Shown: positions 44,899 to 53,103 of the stretch, in pieces
Layout: the number at the start of each line of letters is the position of its first letter
Numbering within the stretch: the first letter of the stretch is position 1
DNA from: Pseudolabrys sp.
GTDB lineage: Bacteria > Pseudomonadota > Alphaproteobacteria > Rhizobiales > Xanthobacteraceae
Direction of reading: 5' to 3'
Assembly (NCBI GenBank): GCA_030655215.1
Contig: JAURVZ010000086.1
Location: forward strand, 62,001-126,000
Length of the DNA: 64,000 nt
The notes under the pieces: generated by a model
What the model saw: only the letters and a program-made list of their open reading frames with translations
The model's database searches: none
Told to the model about the DNA's origin: nothing
Translations under genes and position numbers: made by a program

Positions 44899-45777
44899 TT
44901 ACCGCTTTTCGCCCTGATACCAGTCCAAAATCTGCTCGCCGTTCCAGTGCACCACGCCCTCGTGGCTGTTCACATAGTCGTAGATCGCCTCGAGATATTT
45001 GATCCGGTGCGGCTGGCCGCTGATGTAGGGGTGGATGGCGAGCGCCACGAATTTGGCGCGGTGCTCGCTCTCGGCATAAAGCCGGTCGAACTGGTCCTTC
45101 ACCAGTTGCAGCAGGTAGTCGCTGTTGTGGTGCTGGATCAGCATCAACGGAATGTCGTTGAGCTCGATCGTGTAGGGCAGGGTCACCAGCGGGCCATTCG
45201 CGGTGCGGATTGTGGTCGGCTCGTCGGCAGAGACCCAGTCGCCGATATATTTGACGCCGGCTTCGGTCAGCAGGTCGGGCGTCTCCAGTGTCTGCGTCAG
45301 GCCGGGTCCGAGCCAGCCGACCGGCCGCTTGCCGCAGAATTTCTCCATGATGTCCATCGAGCGATGGATCATCGCCTTCTGGTCGGCTTCCTTGTGGATC
45401 GGGCCCTGCTCATAGGCATGGCCCATGAACTCCCAGCCAGCGTCGCGTGCTTCCGCCGCGACGCGCGGATAGTCCTCGCAGATGCGCGCATTGGCCGAGA
45501 GCGTCGGCTTGATGCCGAGACGCTTGAACAGTTCGAAGAAGCGCCAGCAGCCGACGCGCATGCCGTACTCATGGAACGCCCAGTGCACCACATCCGGCAT
45601 CAGCGGTACGCCGGTCGGCGCCGGCAGTTGCTGCCGCGCCATTGGCTTATGGATGTCCCAGACCTCGTAATTGACGATCGACCAGAACACGATGCGCGCC
45701 TTGCCGGGCAGCTTCAGCGGTGGCCGGTCGACAATGGCGGAATAGTCGGAACGTTCGCGCGGGATCATGGGGGACAT
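44899..45777 (-). CDS. Polysaccharide deacetylase / PuuE-like (NodB-fold) protein
   Basis: A 292-residue NodB-fold hydrolase of the same branch as the product of 6212-7096. The shared blocks are RDAGWEFMGHAYEQG, VGWLGPGLTQTLETPDLL and LPYTIELNDIP. It has no signal peptide, so the substrate is probably a small amide or ureide in the cytoplasm. It lies 63 bases after the LivF-type gene on the same strand and is probably the last gene of that transporter unit. This suggests the transported compound is hydrolysed by it. GC-rich hairpins downstream could end transcription. Confidence 0.87.
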   Translation of the reverse strand: MSPMIPRERSDYSAIVDRPPLKLPGKARIVFWSIVNYEVWDIHKPMARQQLPAPTGVPLMPDVVHWAFHEYGMRVGCWRFFELFKRLGIKPTLSANARICEDYPRVAAEARDAGWEFMGHAYEQGPIHKEADQKAMIHRSMDIMEKFCGKRPVGWLGPGLTQTLETPDLLTEAGVKYIGDWVSADEPTTIRTANGPLVTLPYTIELNDIPLMLIQHHNSDYLLQLVKDQFDRLYAESEHRAKFVALAIHPYISGQPHRIKYLEAIYDYVNSHEGVVHWNGEQILDWYQGEKR

Positions 45778-45840
45778 AGGGCGTGCTCCTGCATTGCAGG
45801 CGCAACCATCTCACGCGCAGGCGTGGTCGCACAATGCCGC

Positions 45841-46560
45841 TTAAGGCGTGGCCGCCACGCGCAAACCGACCAGCCGCTCAAGCGTCGCGGTGTCGTCCTG
45901 CAATGCCGGGGAGGCAGCGCGGTGCACGATGGCGCCGCGCTCCAGCACGACAGCGTCCGCCGTCAACTCCAGCGCGACTTCGGTGTGCTGCTCGACCAGC
46001 ACGATAGCGATCTTCTGCCCGGACAGCATCAGCTTTACGGCCGCGGTCAGTTCATCAACGATCACCGGCGCCAGACCTTCGAATGGCTCGTCGAGCAACA
46101 GCAGCGACGGATTGGTCATCAGCGCGCGCGCAATCGCCAGCATCTGCTGTTCGCCGCCGGACAATTGATTGCCCATGTTGCGCTTGCGCTCATTGAGGCG
46201 CGGAAACAGTTTGTAGATCGCTTCCAGGTTCCATTCGCCTGCGCGCGCGGCGACGGTGAGGTTTTCCTCAACGGAGAGCGACGGGAAAATTTCGCGCTCC
46301 TGCGCCACCCAGGCAATGCCATTGCTGGCGCGCCAGTGCGGCGGCTGCTTGGAGATGTCCTTGCCGCGCCAGTAGATATGGCCGGCGCGCATTTGCGTGA
46401 AGCCCATGATGGTGAGCAGCAGCGTCGACTTGCCGACACCGTTACGGCCGAGGACGGCGAGCGAGCCATGCGCCGGCAGTTCCAGCGACACGTCGTGCAG
46501 CACAACGGCGTCGCCGTAACCGGCGGTGACCTGCTGCAGTTTGAGCAGTGCATCACCCAT
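45841..46560 (-). CDS. Branched-chain-amino-acid-type ABC ATPase, LivF type
   Basis: A 239-residue ATPase with GRNGVGKST (Walker A), LSGGEQQMLAIARALM (signature) and LLLLDEPFEGLAP (Walker B). The EGLAP end is characteristic of LivF. The start at 46560 overlaps the LivG-type stop by 8 bases. It works with the LivG-, LivH- and LivM-type proteins encoded upstream on the same strand. HAAT-family systems import amino acids but also amides, urea and aromatic acids. Confidence 0.94.
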   Translation of the reverse strand: MGDALLKLQQVTAGYGDAVVLHDVSLELPAHGSLAVLGRNGVGKSTLLLTIMGFTQMRAGHIYWRGKDISKQPPHWRASNGIAWVAQEREIFPSLSVEENLTVAARAGEWNLEAIYKLFPRLNERKRNMGNQLSGGEQQMLAIARALMTNPSLLLLDEPFEGLAPVIVDELTAAVKLMLSGQKIAIVLVEQHTEVALELTADAVVLERGAIVHRAASPALQDDTATLERLVGLRVAATP

Positions 46561-47332
46561 GATGGCGCTTCCCGAGATAGACTTCGCGCACGCCCGGATC
46601 GGCGGCGATCTCCGCCGGCGAGCCTTCGGTGAACACCGCGCCGCCAACCAGCACGATGATATGCGTGGCGAAGCGGAACACGACATGCATGTCATGTTCG
46701 ATGAACAGCAGCGTCAGGTCATTCGACAGGCTGGCGACAACTTCGAAGATATCGCCGGATTCTTCCTGCGGCACGCCGGCGGCCGGTTCGTCGAGCAGCA
46801 GGACTTTCGGCTTGGTCGCCAAAGCCAGCGCGATTTCAAGGAGGCGTTGACGTCCGTAAGGTAGTTCGCGCGTCGTTTGATAGGCAACGTCGCCGAGCTT
46901 GAGCCTGGTGAGGATGTCGTAGGCTTCCTCGATCGCTTCCTTGTTGACGGCGATGTTCTGCCAGAACTTCGGTGAGATGCCTCGCCGCTCGCACACGGCC
47001 AGCGTCACCGCTTCGAGCGGATTGAGATGCGCAAACAGCGAATTGATCTGAAAGGTGCGGGCGAGACCACGCTTGACGCGCGCCTGCGGCGTCAATGCGG
47101 TGATGTCCTCGCCGCCAAGCAATATCTGGCCGTGGTTTGGCGGCAACATGCCGGTCATCAGATTGATCAGCGTTGTCTTGCCGGCGCCGTTCGGGCCTAT
47201 CAGCGCGTAGCGCGCGCCGACCGGCAGATTGAGATTGATGTCGCGCGCCACGACCAGCTGACCGAACGAGCGCGACAGACCGCGCGTACTCAGCGCAAAA
47301 CCGGATGACGCGTTGGTGTCGGCGACGCTCAT
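46553..47332 (-). CDS. Branched-chain-amino-acid-type ABC ATPase, LivG type
   Basis: A 259-residue ATPase: GPNGAGKTT (Walker A), ELPYGRQRLLEIALALAT (LivG-type signature variant), VLLLDEPAAGVP (Walker B) and FIEHDMHVVF (switch). A longer open frame reaches into the permease gene, but ATG 47332 overlaps the permease stop by 4 bases and fits the family start. The signature is LPYGRQR rather than LSGGQ, which is normal for LivG. Confidence 0.94.
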   Translation of the reverse strand: MSVADTNASSGFALSTRGLSRSFGQLVVARDINLNLPVGARYALIGPNGAGKTTLINLMTGMLPPNHGQILLGGEDITALTPQARVKRGLARTFQINSLFAHLNPLEAVTLAVCERRGISPKFWQNIAVNKEAIEEAYDILTRLKLGDVAYQTTRELPYGRQRLLEIALALATKPKVLLLDEPAAGVPQEESGDIFEVVASLSNDLTLLFIEHDMHVVFRFATHIIVLVGGAVFTEGSPAEIAADPGVREVYLGKRHHG

Positions 47333-48312
47333 TTGCGCCTCCACTTGGCGAGCAATGCAGACAGACCGCCGAGGATGCCATTCGGCAGCAGCATCACCAC
47401 CATCACCAGCAGGACGCCGATCCAGAAGTACCAGTATTGCGGCGCGATGCCGGAGAACTGGTCGCGCGCGATCAGGAAGATGCTGGCACCGACGATGCCG
47501 CCATACAGCCGGCCGGCGCCGCCAAGCACCAGCATGACAACGACGTCGGCGGAACGCTCGAAGCTCAGCGCATCGAGCGACACGGTCTGCGTCGTCTGCG
47601 CAATCAACGCTCCGGCAATGCCGGCCATGGCCGCCGAGATCGTATAGACCTTGCGGATATGGGCGCGGCTGTCGGCACCGATTGCCGGCATGCGCACCCA
47701 GTTCTCGCGAATGCCGCGCAGTGACAGGCCGAAGGGCGAATTGATCAGCCGCCGCGCGCACAGGAAGACGATGAACAGCACGCCGAGCGAATAGGCGTAG
47801 GCGGTTTGGCCATAGAGGTCGAAGCGGAACAGGCCGGCGACCTTCCACATGCTGATGCCCTGGAAGCCATCCGAGCCGCCGGTGATGAAGTGAGCGCTGT
47901 TTGCCGCCGAATGCAGCAGCAGGCCGAGGCCGAGCGTGATCATGATCAGCGTGAGATGGCGGAAGCGCGCGACGATGAAGCTCGATACGTAGCCGAACAA
48001 AGCCGCCATCAGCGCCGCGGCGATCAGGCCGGTGAAGACTTCGCCCCAGACGAATTTCGAGAACAGTCCGGCGGTGTAGGCGCCGACGCCGAAGAACGCG
48101 GCATGGCCAAGCGAGACGATGCCGGCGTAACCAAGGATCAGGTCGAGCGACAGTGCGAACAGAGCCGCGACCGCGATCTGGTTGGCGAGGCCGAGATAAT
48201 TCGGGAATAGCCAGAACGGCAGCAGCGTCGCCAGCCAGAAGGCGATCTCGAGCGGCCGCCAGCGCGACAGCGATTGAAGGTAGGCCTGCGGATTGGCGGG
48301 AGGAGGGGCCAT
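47329..48312 (-). CDS. Branched-chain-amino-acid-type ABC permease, LivM type
   Basis: A 327-residue permease with about eight to ten hydrophobic segments. Typical LivM motifs are LGYAGIVSLGHAAFFGVGAY and SPFGLSLRGIRENWVRMPAI. Its start lies 1 base after the LivH-type stop and its end overlaps the LivG-type start. It forms the channel with LivH. Confidence 0.94.
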   Translation of the reverse strand: MAPPPANPQAYLQSLSRWRPLEIAFWLATLLPFWLFPNYLGLANQIAVAALFALSLDLILGYAGIVSLGHAAFFGVGAYTAGLFSKFVWGEVFTGLIAAALMAALFGYVSSFIVARFRHLTLIMITLGLGLLLHSAANSAHFITGGSDGFQGISMWKVAGLFRFDLYGQTAYAYSLGVLFIVFLCARRLINSPFGLSLRGIRENWVRMPAIGADSRAHIRKVYTISAAMAGIAGALIAQTTQTVSLDALSFERSADVVVMLVLGGAGRLYGGIVGASIFLIARDQFSGIAPQYWYFWIGVLLVMVVMLLPNGILGGLSALLAKWRRK

Positions 48313-48313
48313 G

Positions 48314-49177
48314 TCAGCGCTTCCCGAACAGGCCGGCCGGGCGCCACATCAAGACGGCAACCATGACCAGATAGATGAGGAATGCGCCCAGCTCCGGCAC
48401 GTAATATTTGCCGGCAATGTCGCTGATGCCGATCAGGCAGGCTGCGGCAAACGAGCCGAGGATCGAGCCGAGGCCGCCGACCGAGACGATGATCAGCACA
48501 TAGACGAGATAGTGCAGCGCGAATTGCGGATCGAGACCGACGATCTCGATGGCCAGCGCGCCGCCAAGCCCGGCAAGGCCGGAGCCGAGTGCGAAGGTGA
48601 TGGCGAAGGTGCGATCGACGTTGATGCCAAGGCCGCGCGCCATGCGCTGGTTATCGACCGCCGCGCGCACCTGGGCGCCGAAACGTGTGTGCTCGACGGT
48701 CACGATCAGCAGGATGGTCACGGCAATGCCGACCACGACCAGGAACAGGCGATACAGGCCGATATTGAGACCGAAGAAATCAATGGAGCCGCGCAGATAG
48801 CCCGGCATGGTGATCGGCTGCTGCTGCGTGGTGAAGAACCAGGCGGCGACGGCAACGGAGATGAAGGCGAGGCCGATGGTCAGCAGCACCTGGTCGAGAT
48901 CGGTGGCGCGATAGAGGCGGCGATACAATGTGCGCTCGACGATGATGCTGACAACGGCCGAGGCGAAGAACGCCGCCGGCAGCGTCGCGAAGAACGGCCA
49001 GTTGAAGTCGCGCATCAGCACGACGGTGACGTAGCCGCCGAGCATGGCGAAGGCGCAGTGCGCCAGATTGACGAAATTCATCAAGCCGAGCGTTACCGAC
49101 AGCCCGACCGACAGAACGAACAGCAGCATCCCGTAGGCAACACCGTCGAACAAGACACCGAAAATGGGAGGAAGCAT
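48314..49177 (-). CDS. Branched-chain-amino-acid-type ABC permease, LivH type
   Basis: A 287-residue permease with the LivH markers GLMNFVNLAHCAFAMLGGYV, then DNQRMARGLGINVDRTFAIT and the late VSVGGLGSILGSFAAACLIG segment. It is followed at once by LivM and preceded by a 197-base gap that holds a palindrome and separates it from the binding-protein gene. Confidence 0.94.
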   Translation of the reverse strand: MLPPIFGVLFDGVAYGMLLFVLSVGLSVTLGLMNFVNLAHCAFAMLGGYVTVVLMRDFNWPFFATLPAAFFASAVVSIIVERTLYRRLYRATDLDQVLLTIGLAFISVAVAAWFFTTQQQPITMPGYLRGSIDFFGLNIGLYRLFLVVVGIAVTILLIVTVEHTRFGAQVRAAVDNQRMARGLGINVDRTFAITFALGSGLAGLGGALAIEIVGLDPQFALHYLVYVLIIVSVGGLGSILGSFAAACLIGISDIAGKYYVPELGAFLIYLVMVAVLMWRPAGLFGKR

Positions 49178-49206
49178 AGTCTATCCGGTTCGTTGGCAGC
49201 TTTAAT

Positions 49207-49298
49207 CCGCTCGTCCCCGCGTAAGCGGGGACCCAGTTCTTCTCTATAGCCGAAAATAAACTGTCATTCTGGATCCCCGCTTACGCGGGAATGAGCGG
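49207..49298. repeat. Intergenic palindrome between LivK- and LivH-type genes (family 1)
   Basis: Arms 49207-49231 and 49274-49298 (25 bases each) pair with two or three mismatches; the core is CCCCGCTTACGCGGG. It is related to the element at 43984-44063. In transcripts from the binding-protein gene it would form a stable stem, which may lower expression of the membrane genes relative to the binding protein or protect the upstream RNA. Confidence 0.7.
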
Positions 49299-49374
49299 AG
49301 TGGGAAGCCTGCAATATGCGGATGGGGCGATCCGCTCGACCGCCCCATCCGGCAATCTGCTAGCTTAGCTGTGC

Positions 49375-50550
49375 CTACTTCCTGCCGTGCGTCGGGTCCT
49401 TGACGTTCTCGACCTTGTCGAACTCGACATTGACGATTGCGCTGCCCGCCTTCTCCACCTTGCGGATATAGACGTTCTGCACGATGTCGCGGGTTTCCGC
49501 ATCGATCGACACCGGGCCGCGCGGGCTTTCCCACTTCATGGCCTTGGCCGCGGCGACCAGCGACTCGCCATCGGCCTTGCCGCTGGTCTTCTTCAGCGAT
49601 TCGTAGATGACGTGCATGCCGTCATAGCCGCCAACCGCGAAGAAGTCCGGGTTGCGCTTGAACTCGGCATTGAACGCCTTGACGAACTCATCGTTCATCT
49701 TCGACTTTTGGTTATAGTCGTAGTGCCAGGCCGAGAGCCGGCCGAGCGCAACATCGCCCATGGCCTTGACCGCGGTCTCGTCGACTGCTTCGCCGGTCGA
49801 GATGATCTTGATCTTGGTCGGGTCCATGCCGCGATCGGCGAAGGCCTTGCCGATGGCCGCCGGCTGCGCACCGCCGGGCACGAAGACGAACACGGCTTCC
49901 GGGTTCTGGTCCTTGGCGCGCTGCACGAAGGCCGAGAAATCCGGGTTGGCGACCGGCATGCGCACCGAGCCGACGACTTCGCCGCCCGCCGCCTTGAAGG
50001 CGCGCTGGAAGCCGGTCTCGGCGTCGATGCCGGGGCCGAAGTCACTGACCATCGTATAGACCTTCTTGGCGCCGCCCTTGGTGGCGAGCCAGGTGCCGGC
50101 CGTTTCCGAAATCTGCGGCAGCGTCACCGAGGTGCGCACCATGTAGGGCGACTTGGTGACGACAATGGCGGTCGCCGCGTTCATGTTGACCATGAACTTC
50201 TTGGCTTCTTCCGAAACCTGGGCGGCGCCGAGCGCCTCCGGCGTCAGCGTGAAACCCGCGAGAATGTCGACGCCGTCGCGCACCACCAGTTCCTGCGCCA
50301 GGCGCTTGGCCACATCGGAGTTCGGGCCGCCTGTATCCTTGCGGATAATTTCGATCTTCTTGCCGGCGACCGTGTCGCCATGCTGCTTCATGTACAGTTT
50401 GATGCCGTTGTCGATCTGCGCCGCGGTATCGGCGAACTGGCCGGAATAGGCGCTGATGACGCCGATCTTGACGGTGTTCTGCGCACTGGCGGTGCCCGGC
50501 AAAGTGGCCGCTGCGAGCAATGCCGCGCCGGCGATAAAGTGACGATTCAT
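49375..50550 (-). CDS. Branched-chain-amino-acid-type ABC substrate-binding protein, LivK type
   Basis: A 391-residue periplasmic binding protein of the HAAT family. The signal peptide spans about residues 1-23 (FIAGAALLAAATLPGTASAQ). The mature start NTVKIGVISAYSGQFADTAA and the later VVGSVRMPVANPDFSAFVQR are family patterns. ATG 50550 follows GGGGAGG. The permease and ATPase genes follow on the same strand. The ligand is not evident; the adjacent amidohydrolase and Rieske genes suggest an aromatic or amide compound. Confidence 0.94.
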   Translation of the reverse strand: MNRHFIAGAALLAAATLPGTASAQNTVKIGVISAYSGQFADTAAQIDNGIKLYMKQHGDTVAGKKIEIIRKDTGGPNSDVAKRLAQELVVRDGVDILAGFTLTPEALGAAQVSEEAKKFMVNMNAATAIVVTKSPYMVRTSVTLPQISETAGTWLATKGGAKKVYTMVSDFGPGIDAETGFQRAFKAAGGEVVGSVRMPVANPDFSAFVQRAKDQNPEAVFVFVPGGAQPAAIGKAFADRGMDPTKIKIISTGEAVDETAVKAMGDVALGRLSAWHYDYNQKSKMNDEFVKAFNAEFKRNPDFFAVGGYDGMHVIYESLKKTSGKADGESLVAAAKAMKWESPRGPVSIDAETRDIVQNVYIRKVEKAGSAIVNVEFDKVENVKDPTHGRK

Positions 50551-50700
50551 GGTTGTCCTCCCCTGCGATACCCTCATGCGTATCGTTGGCGGGTAGAATG
50601 CCCGAGCTTGGCGTTAAAGAAAAGCGCGGCGGCGGGCAGAAGATGCCCAAAAGCCGCGGCATTTTGGAGTGCGCCCAACAAAGGTGGGCGGGGAAGCAGC

Positions 50701-51918
50701 CTACTCCGCCGCCGCCATCTTGTGAGCCGGCATATCCAGGTTGAACAGCCGCATCGCATTGCCGCCGAGGATGTTGCGCTTGGCGGTCTCGTCGAGGAAC
50801 GGCAGGTCGTAGATCGTCGACGGCAGGTCGAAATCCCAGTGCGGATAGTCCGACGAATAGAGCAACTGCGTATCCGCCTTCAGCATGCGGAAGGTCTGCT
50901 CCAGCATGCCCATGTCGGTGATTTCCATCGGCTGGGTCGAGAAGAACATGTCGCGCATGTAGTCGCTCGGCAGCTTCTTCAGCGCCGGCGCTTCCGAGGT
51001 GCGCATCATGTATTCGTTGTCGAAGCGCTGCATCATGAACGGCACCCAGGCGAGCCCGCTCTCGACCCACAGCACTTTCAGTTTCGGGAAGCGCTCCGGC
51101 AGGCCGTTGGTAATCCAGTTGGCCAGATGCACCATGTTGTAGAACACGAAGCCGAGCGCGTGCACCGAGATGAACTTGTTCATCATGCCGACGGTCTGGT
51201 CGTTCCAGTTATAGCCGGCATGAAACGCGAGCGGCAGGTTCATCTCTTCAAGCAGCGCATAGGTCTTCATGTATGAGTTATGATGCACCGGCCGGTAGCG
51301 CGCCGACGTCACCATGAAGCCGACGACGCCTTTGGTGCCGCCGAATTCCTGCACCATCTTGTACGACGCTTCGGCGTCGTTGAACGGCAGGTACAACATC
51401 GAGCGTATGCGCGGCTCATGTGCCAGCACGCGCTCGCACAGCCACCGATTATAGGCGCGCGCCAAAGCCACTTCGACCTCGACCTGCGGGTGCAGGCCGA
51501 GCTGCAGCATCGGCGTCGGAAACATGATGGCGATGTCGATTCCGATCGCGTCCATCCAGCGCATCGCCAGATGAATGTCGCGGTGGCGGTCCTTCGGCGT
51601 CTTCTCCATGCCGCGTACCGAATAGCGCATGACGCGCCCGCCCATGTCCTGATAGCCGACGCCGCCGACCGACAGTGCTCCGTTGCCTTTTGCGGTGGCC
51701 TGACGCGCGCTGCGCGCCAGTTGCTGGATAACCGGGTCATCCATGTATTCGAGGATCTCGTCGATCGCCTCGGTCTCATAGTGATGCGAGTCGACATCGA
51801 CGATCGGGAAGCGGTGATAGCCGCGCTGCTTCGCCTGCTTGGCGGCATTCGCCAGCAGCTTGCTGGTGTCGAACTCCGCGACTTCCATTTTTCGGAAATC
51901 GGAAAGAGGGAGATCCAT
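50701..51918 (-). CDS. Amidohydrolase family 2 (ACMSD-like) protein
   Basis: A 405-residue TIM-barrel metal-dependent hydrolase or decarboxylase of the amidohydrolase-related family. Patterns are VDVDSHHYETEAIDEIL (N-terminal metal region, HH in place of the usual HxH), LAFHAGYNW and YSSDYPHWDFDLPS near the C-terminus. This group includes aromatic-acid decarboxylases and ring hydrolases. ATG 51918 is 1 base after the stop of the 78-residue gene. It sits between the Rieske/78-residue genes and the LivK-type gene, so it likely acts on the imported compound. Confidence 0.92.
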   Translation of the reverse strand: MDLPLSDFRKMEVAEFDTSKLLANAAKQAKQRGYHRFPIVDVDSHHYETEAIDEILEYMDDPVIQQLARSARQATAKGNGALSVGGVGYQDMGGRVMRYSVRGMEKTPKDRHRDIHLAMRWMDAIGIDIAIMFPTPMLQLGLHPQVEVEVALARAYNRWLCERVLAHEPRIRSMLYLPFNDAEASYKMVQEFGGTKGVVGFMVTSARYRPVHHNSYMKTYALLEEMNLPLAFHAGYNWNDQTVGMMNKFISVHALGFVFYNMVHLANWITNGLPERFPKLKVLWVESGLAWVPFMMQRFDNEYMMRTSEAPALKKLPSDYMRDMFFSTQPMEITDMGMLEQTFRMLKADTQLLYSSDYPHWDFDLPSTIYDLPFLDETAKRNILGGNAMRLFNLDMPAHKMAAAE

Positions 51919-51919
51919 A

Positions 51920-52156
51920 TTACCTGTTCCCCGCCCAGCTCTGCCACATGCCGAGCTCAAACACCTGCAGGTTCACCGCCTTGAGCATGGCGGTGACCGT
52001 GATCATCACTTCGGTCGCGGTCACCGGCGCTTCGACCGGAAAGGCAGCGATGGCGCCATTCTCTTCAACGCGCTCGGCATAGAGCCGTACCGCTTCGGCG
52101 AGCCGCGCCTGGATGTCGGCGTCGCTCAATCGCACGGCGTCAATCTGCGACGACAT
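51920..52156 (-). CDS. Small protein of unknown function (78 residues)
   Basis: A 78-residue, mostly helical and acidic protein. It has a helix-prone N-terminal half (SDADIQARLAEAVRLYAER) and a second helix (TATEVMITVTAMLKAVNLQV) ending in a Trp-containing tail (FELGMWQSWAGNR). There is no signal peptide and no metal motif. I do not recognise it. Its start overlaps the Rieske gene end by 17 bases and its stop is 1 base before the amidohydrolase start, so translation of the three is coupled. A subunit or assembly partner of one of these enzymes is the natural inference. Confidence 0.75.
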   Translation of the reverse strand: MSSQIDAVRLSDADIQARLAEAVRLYAERVEENGAIAAFPVEAPVTATEVMITVTAMLKAVNLQVFELGMWQSWAGNR

Positions 52157-52508
52157 AGATGTCCTCCCCACGCCGGACGACTTCGAAACTTCGCAGCTTC
52201 AGCTTGCGGTCGCCGGCGCATTCGCCGGTCTTCACATCATATTCGTAGCCATGCCATGGGCAGACGAAATGCATCTCGTCCTTGGAAAAGCGCTGCCCCT
52301 GAAAGGTGCGGTCGGGCGCCAGCACATCCTCGACCTTGTGCATCATCACGCCTTCGCAAGCCGGGCCGCCTTGATGCAGGCAGAGGTTTTCATAGGCGTA
52401 GAACTGGCCGCCCCAATGAAAGACGCCGATCTCAGTCTCGCCGCTTGAGACGATACGGCGGTCGCCGTCAGGAAATTGCGCGATTTTGGCTACGTGGATT
52501 TCCGGCAT
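52140..52508 (-). CDS. Rieske [2Fe-2S] ferredoxin-like protein
   Basis: A 122-residue soluble Rieske protein with both cluster motifs: CLHQGGPAC and CPWHGYEYDVKTG (CxH...CxxH). Its length fits ferredoxin components of ring-hydroxylating or related oxygenases, or NirD-like proteins. It lacks a catalytic oxygenase domain. An upstream in-frame extension is implausible, so ATG 52508 is used. It is the first gene of the minus-strand unit and is divergent from the MarR gene. No matching oxygenase alpha subunit is in the window. Confidence 0.92.
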   Translation of the reverse strand: MPEIHVAKIAQFPDGDRRIVSSGETEIGVFHWGGQFYAYENLCLHQGGPACEGVMMHKVEDVLAPDRTFQGQRFSKDEMHFVCPWHGYEYDVKTGECAGDRKLKLRSFEVVRRGEDIYVVAD

Positions 52509-52587
52509 GGCCTTGTGATGTTTCCGCCCAATTCCGTTGATGGACCCTAGAAAAGAATGCCGTGCTTGTTTCGCCGGTCTGGTAAAA

Positions 52588-52616
52588 ATGGTATGGTGCC
52601 TTACGAATAATGTCAA
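52588..52616 (-). promoter_or_regulatory. Probable sigma70-type promoter for the Rieske unit
   Basis: On the minus strand: TTGACA (52616-52611), a 17-base spacer, then TACCAT (52593-52588). Transcription would start near 52580, giving a leader of about 70 bases before the Rieske start. It lies in the gap shared with the divergent MarR gene, so the MarR protein could repress it. Confidence 0.5.
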
Positions 52617-52632
52617 TTGGATCCATTCCAGA

Positions 52633-53085
52633 ATGCCGATGCAGGGCAAGGCCGCGAGCCGAGGCGAAACCACGCAAAGCCTCGGCTATTTGTCTCGCTA
52701 TGCGCACCGCGCTTTCGTCAAGGCGCTGGCGCGCGAGCTGGAGCCGCACGGCATCCTGACCTCGCAATGGTCGGTGCTGCGCATTCTCTGGGGCGCAAGC
52801 GGGCTGACACAGGTCGAGCTTGCCGACCGCATGCAGGTCGAGAAGGCATCGTTGACCGGCGTGCTCGATGGCATGGAGAAGAAGGGTTTGATCGTGCGCA
52901 CGCGCAACGCCAAGGACCGGCGCAAAATCAACATCACGCTGACGCAAGCTGCGAAGAAACTGAAAGACAAGATCCTGCCCTGCAGCGCGCGGATCAACGG
53001 CCGCGCGTCGCGCGGCATGAGCACGGCCGAAGTTACCGCCTTGCGCGGCTCACTGGCCAAGCTGATCGTGAACCTCGAGCGATAG
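52633..53085 (+). CDS. MarR-family transcriptional regulator
   Basis: A 150-residue winged-helix regulator. The MarR DNA-binding core is at about residues 50-100 (LTQVELADRMQVEKASLTGV), and the wing motif GLIVRTRNAKDRRKINITLT is typical. ATG 52633 is chosen; the frame extends upstream through the promoter region. MarR proteins often repress a divergent catabolic unit and respond to its aromatic substrate. The divergent minus-strand Rieske/amidohydrolase/Liv unit is the obvious target. Confidence 0.93.
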   Translation: MPMQGKAASRGETTQSLGYLSRYAHRAFVKALARELEPHGILTSQWSVLRILWGASGLTQVELADRMQVEKASLTGVLDGMEKKGLIVRTRNAKDRRKINITLTQAAKKLKDKILPCSARINGRASRGMSTAEVTALRGSLAKLIVNLER

Positions 53086-53103
53086 TCGCCGCGCGCGTTC
53101 GCA

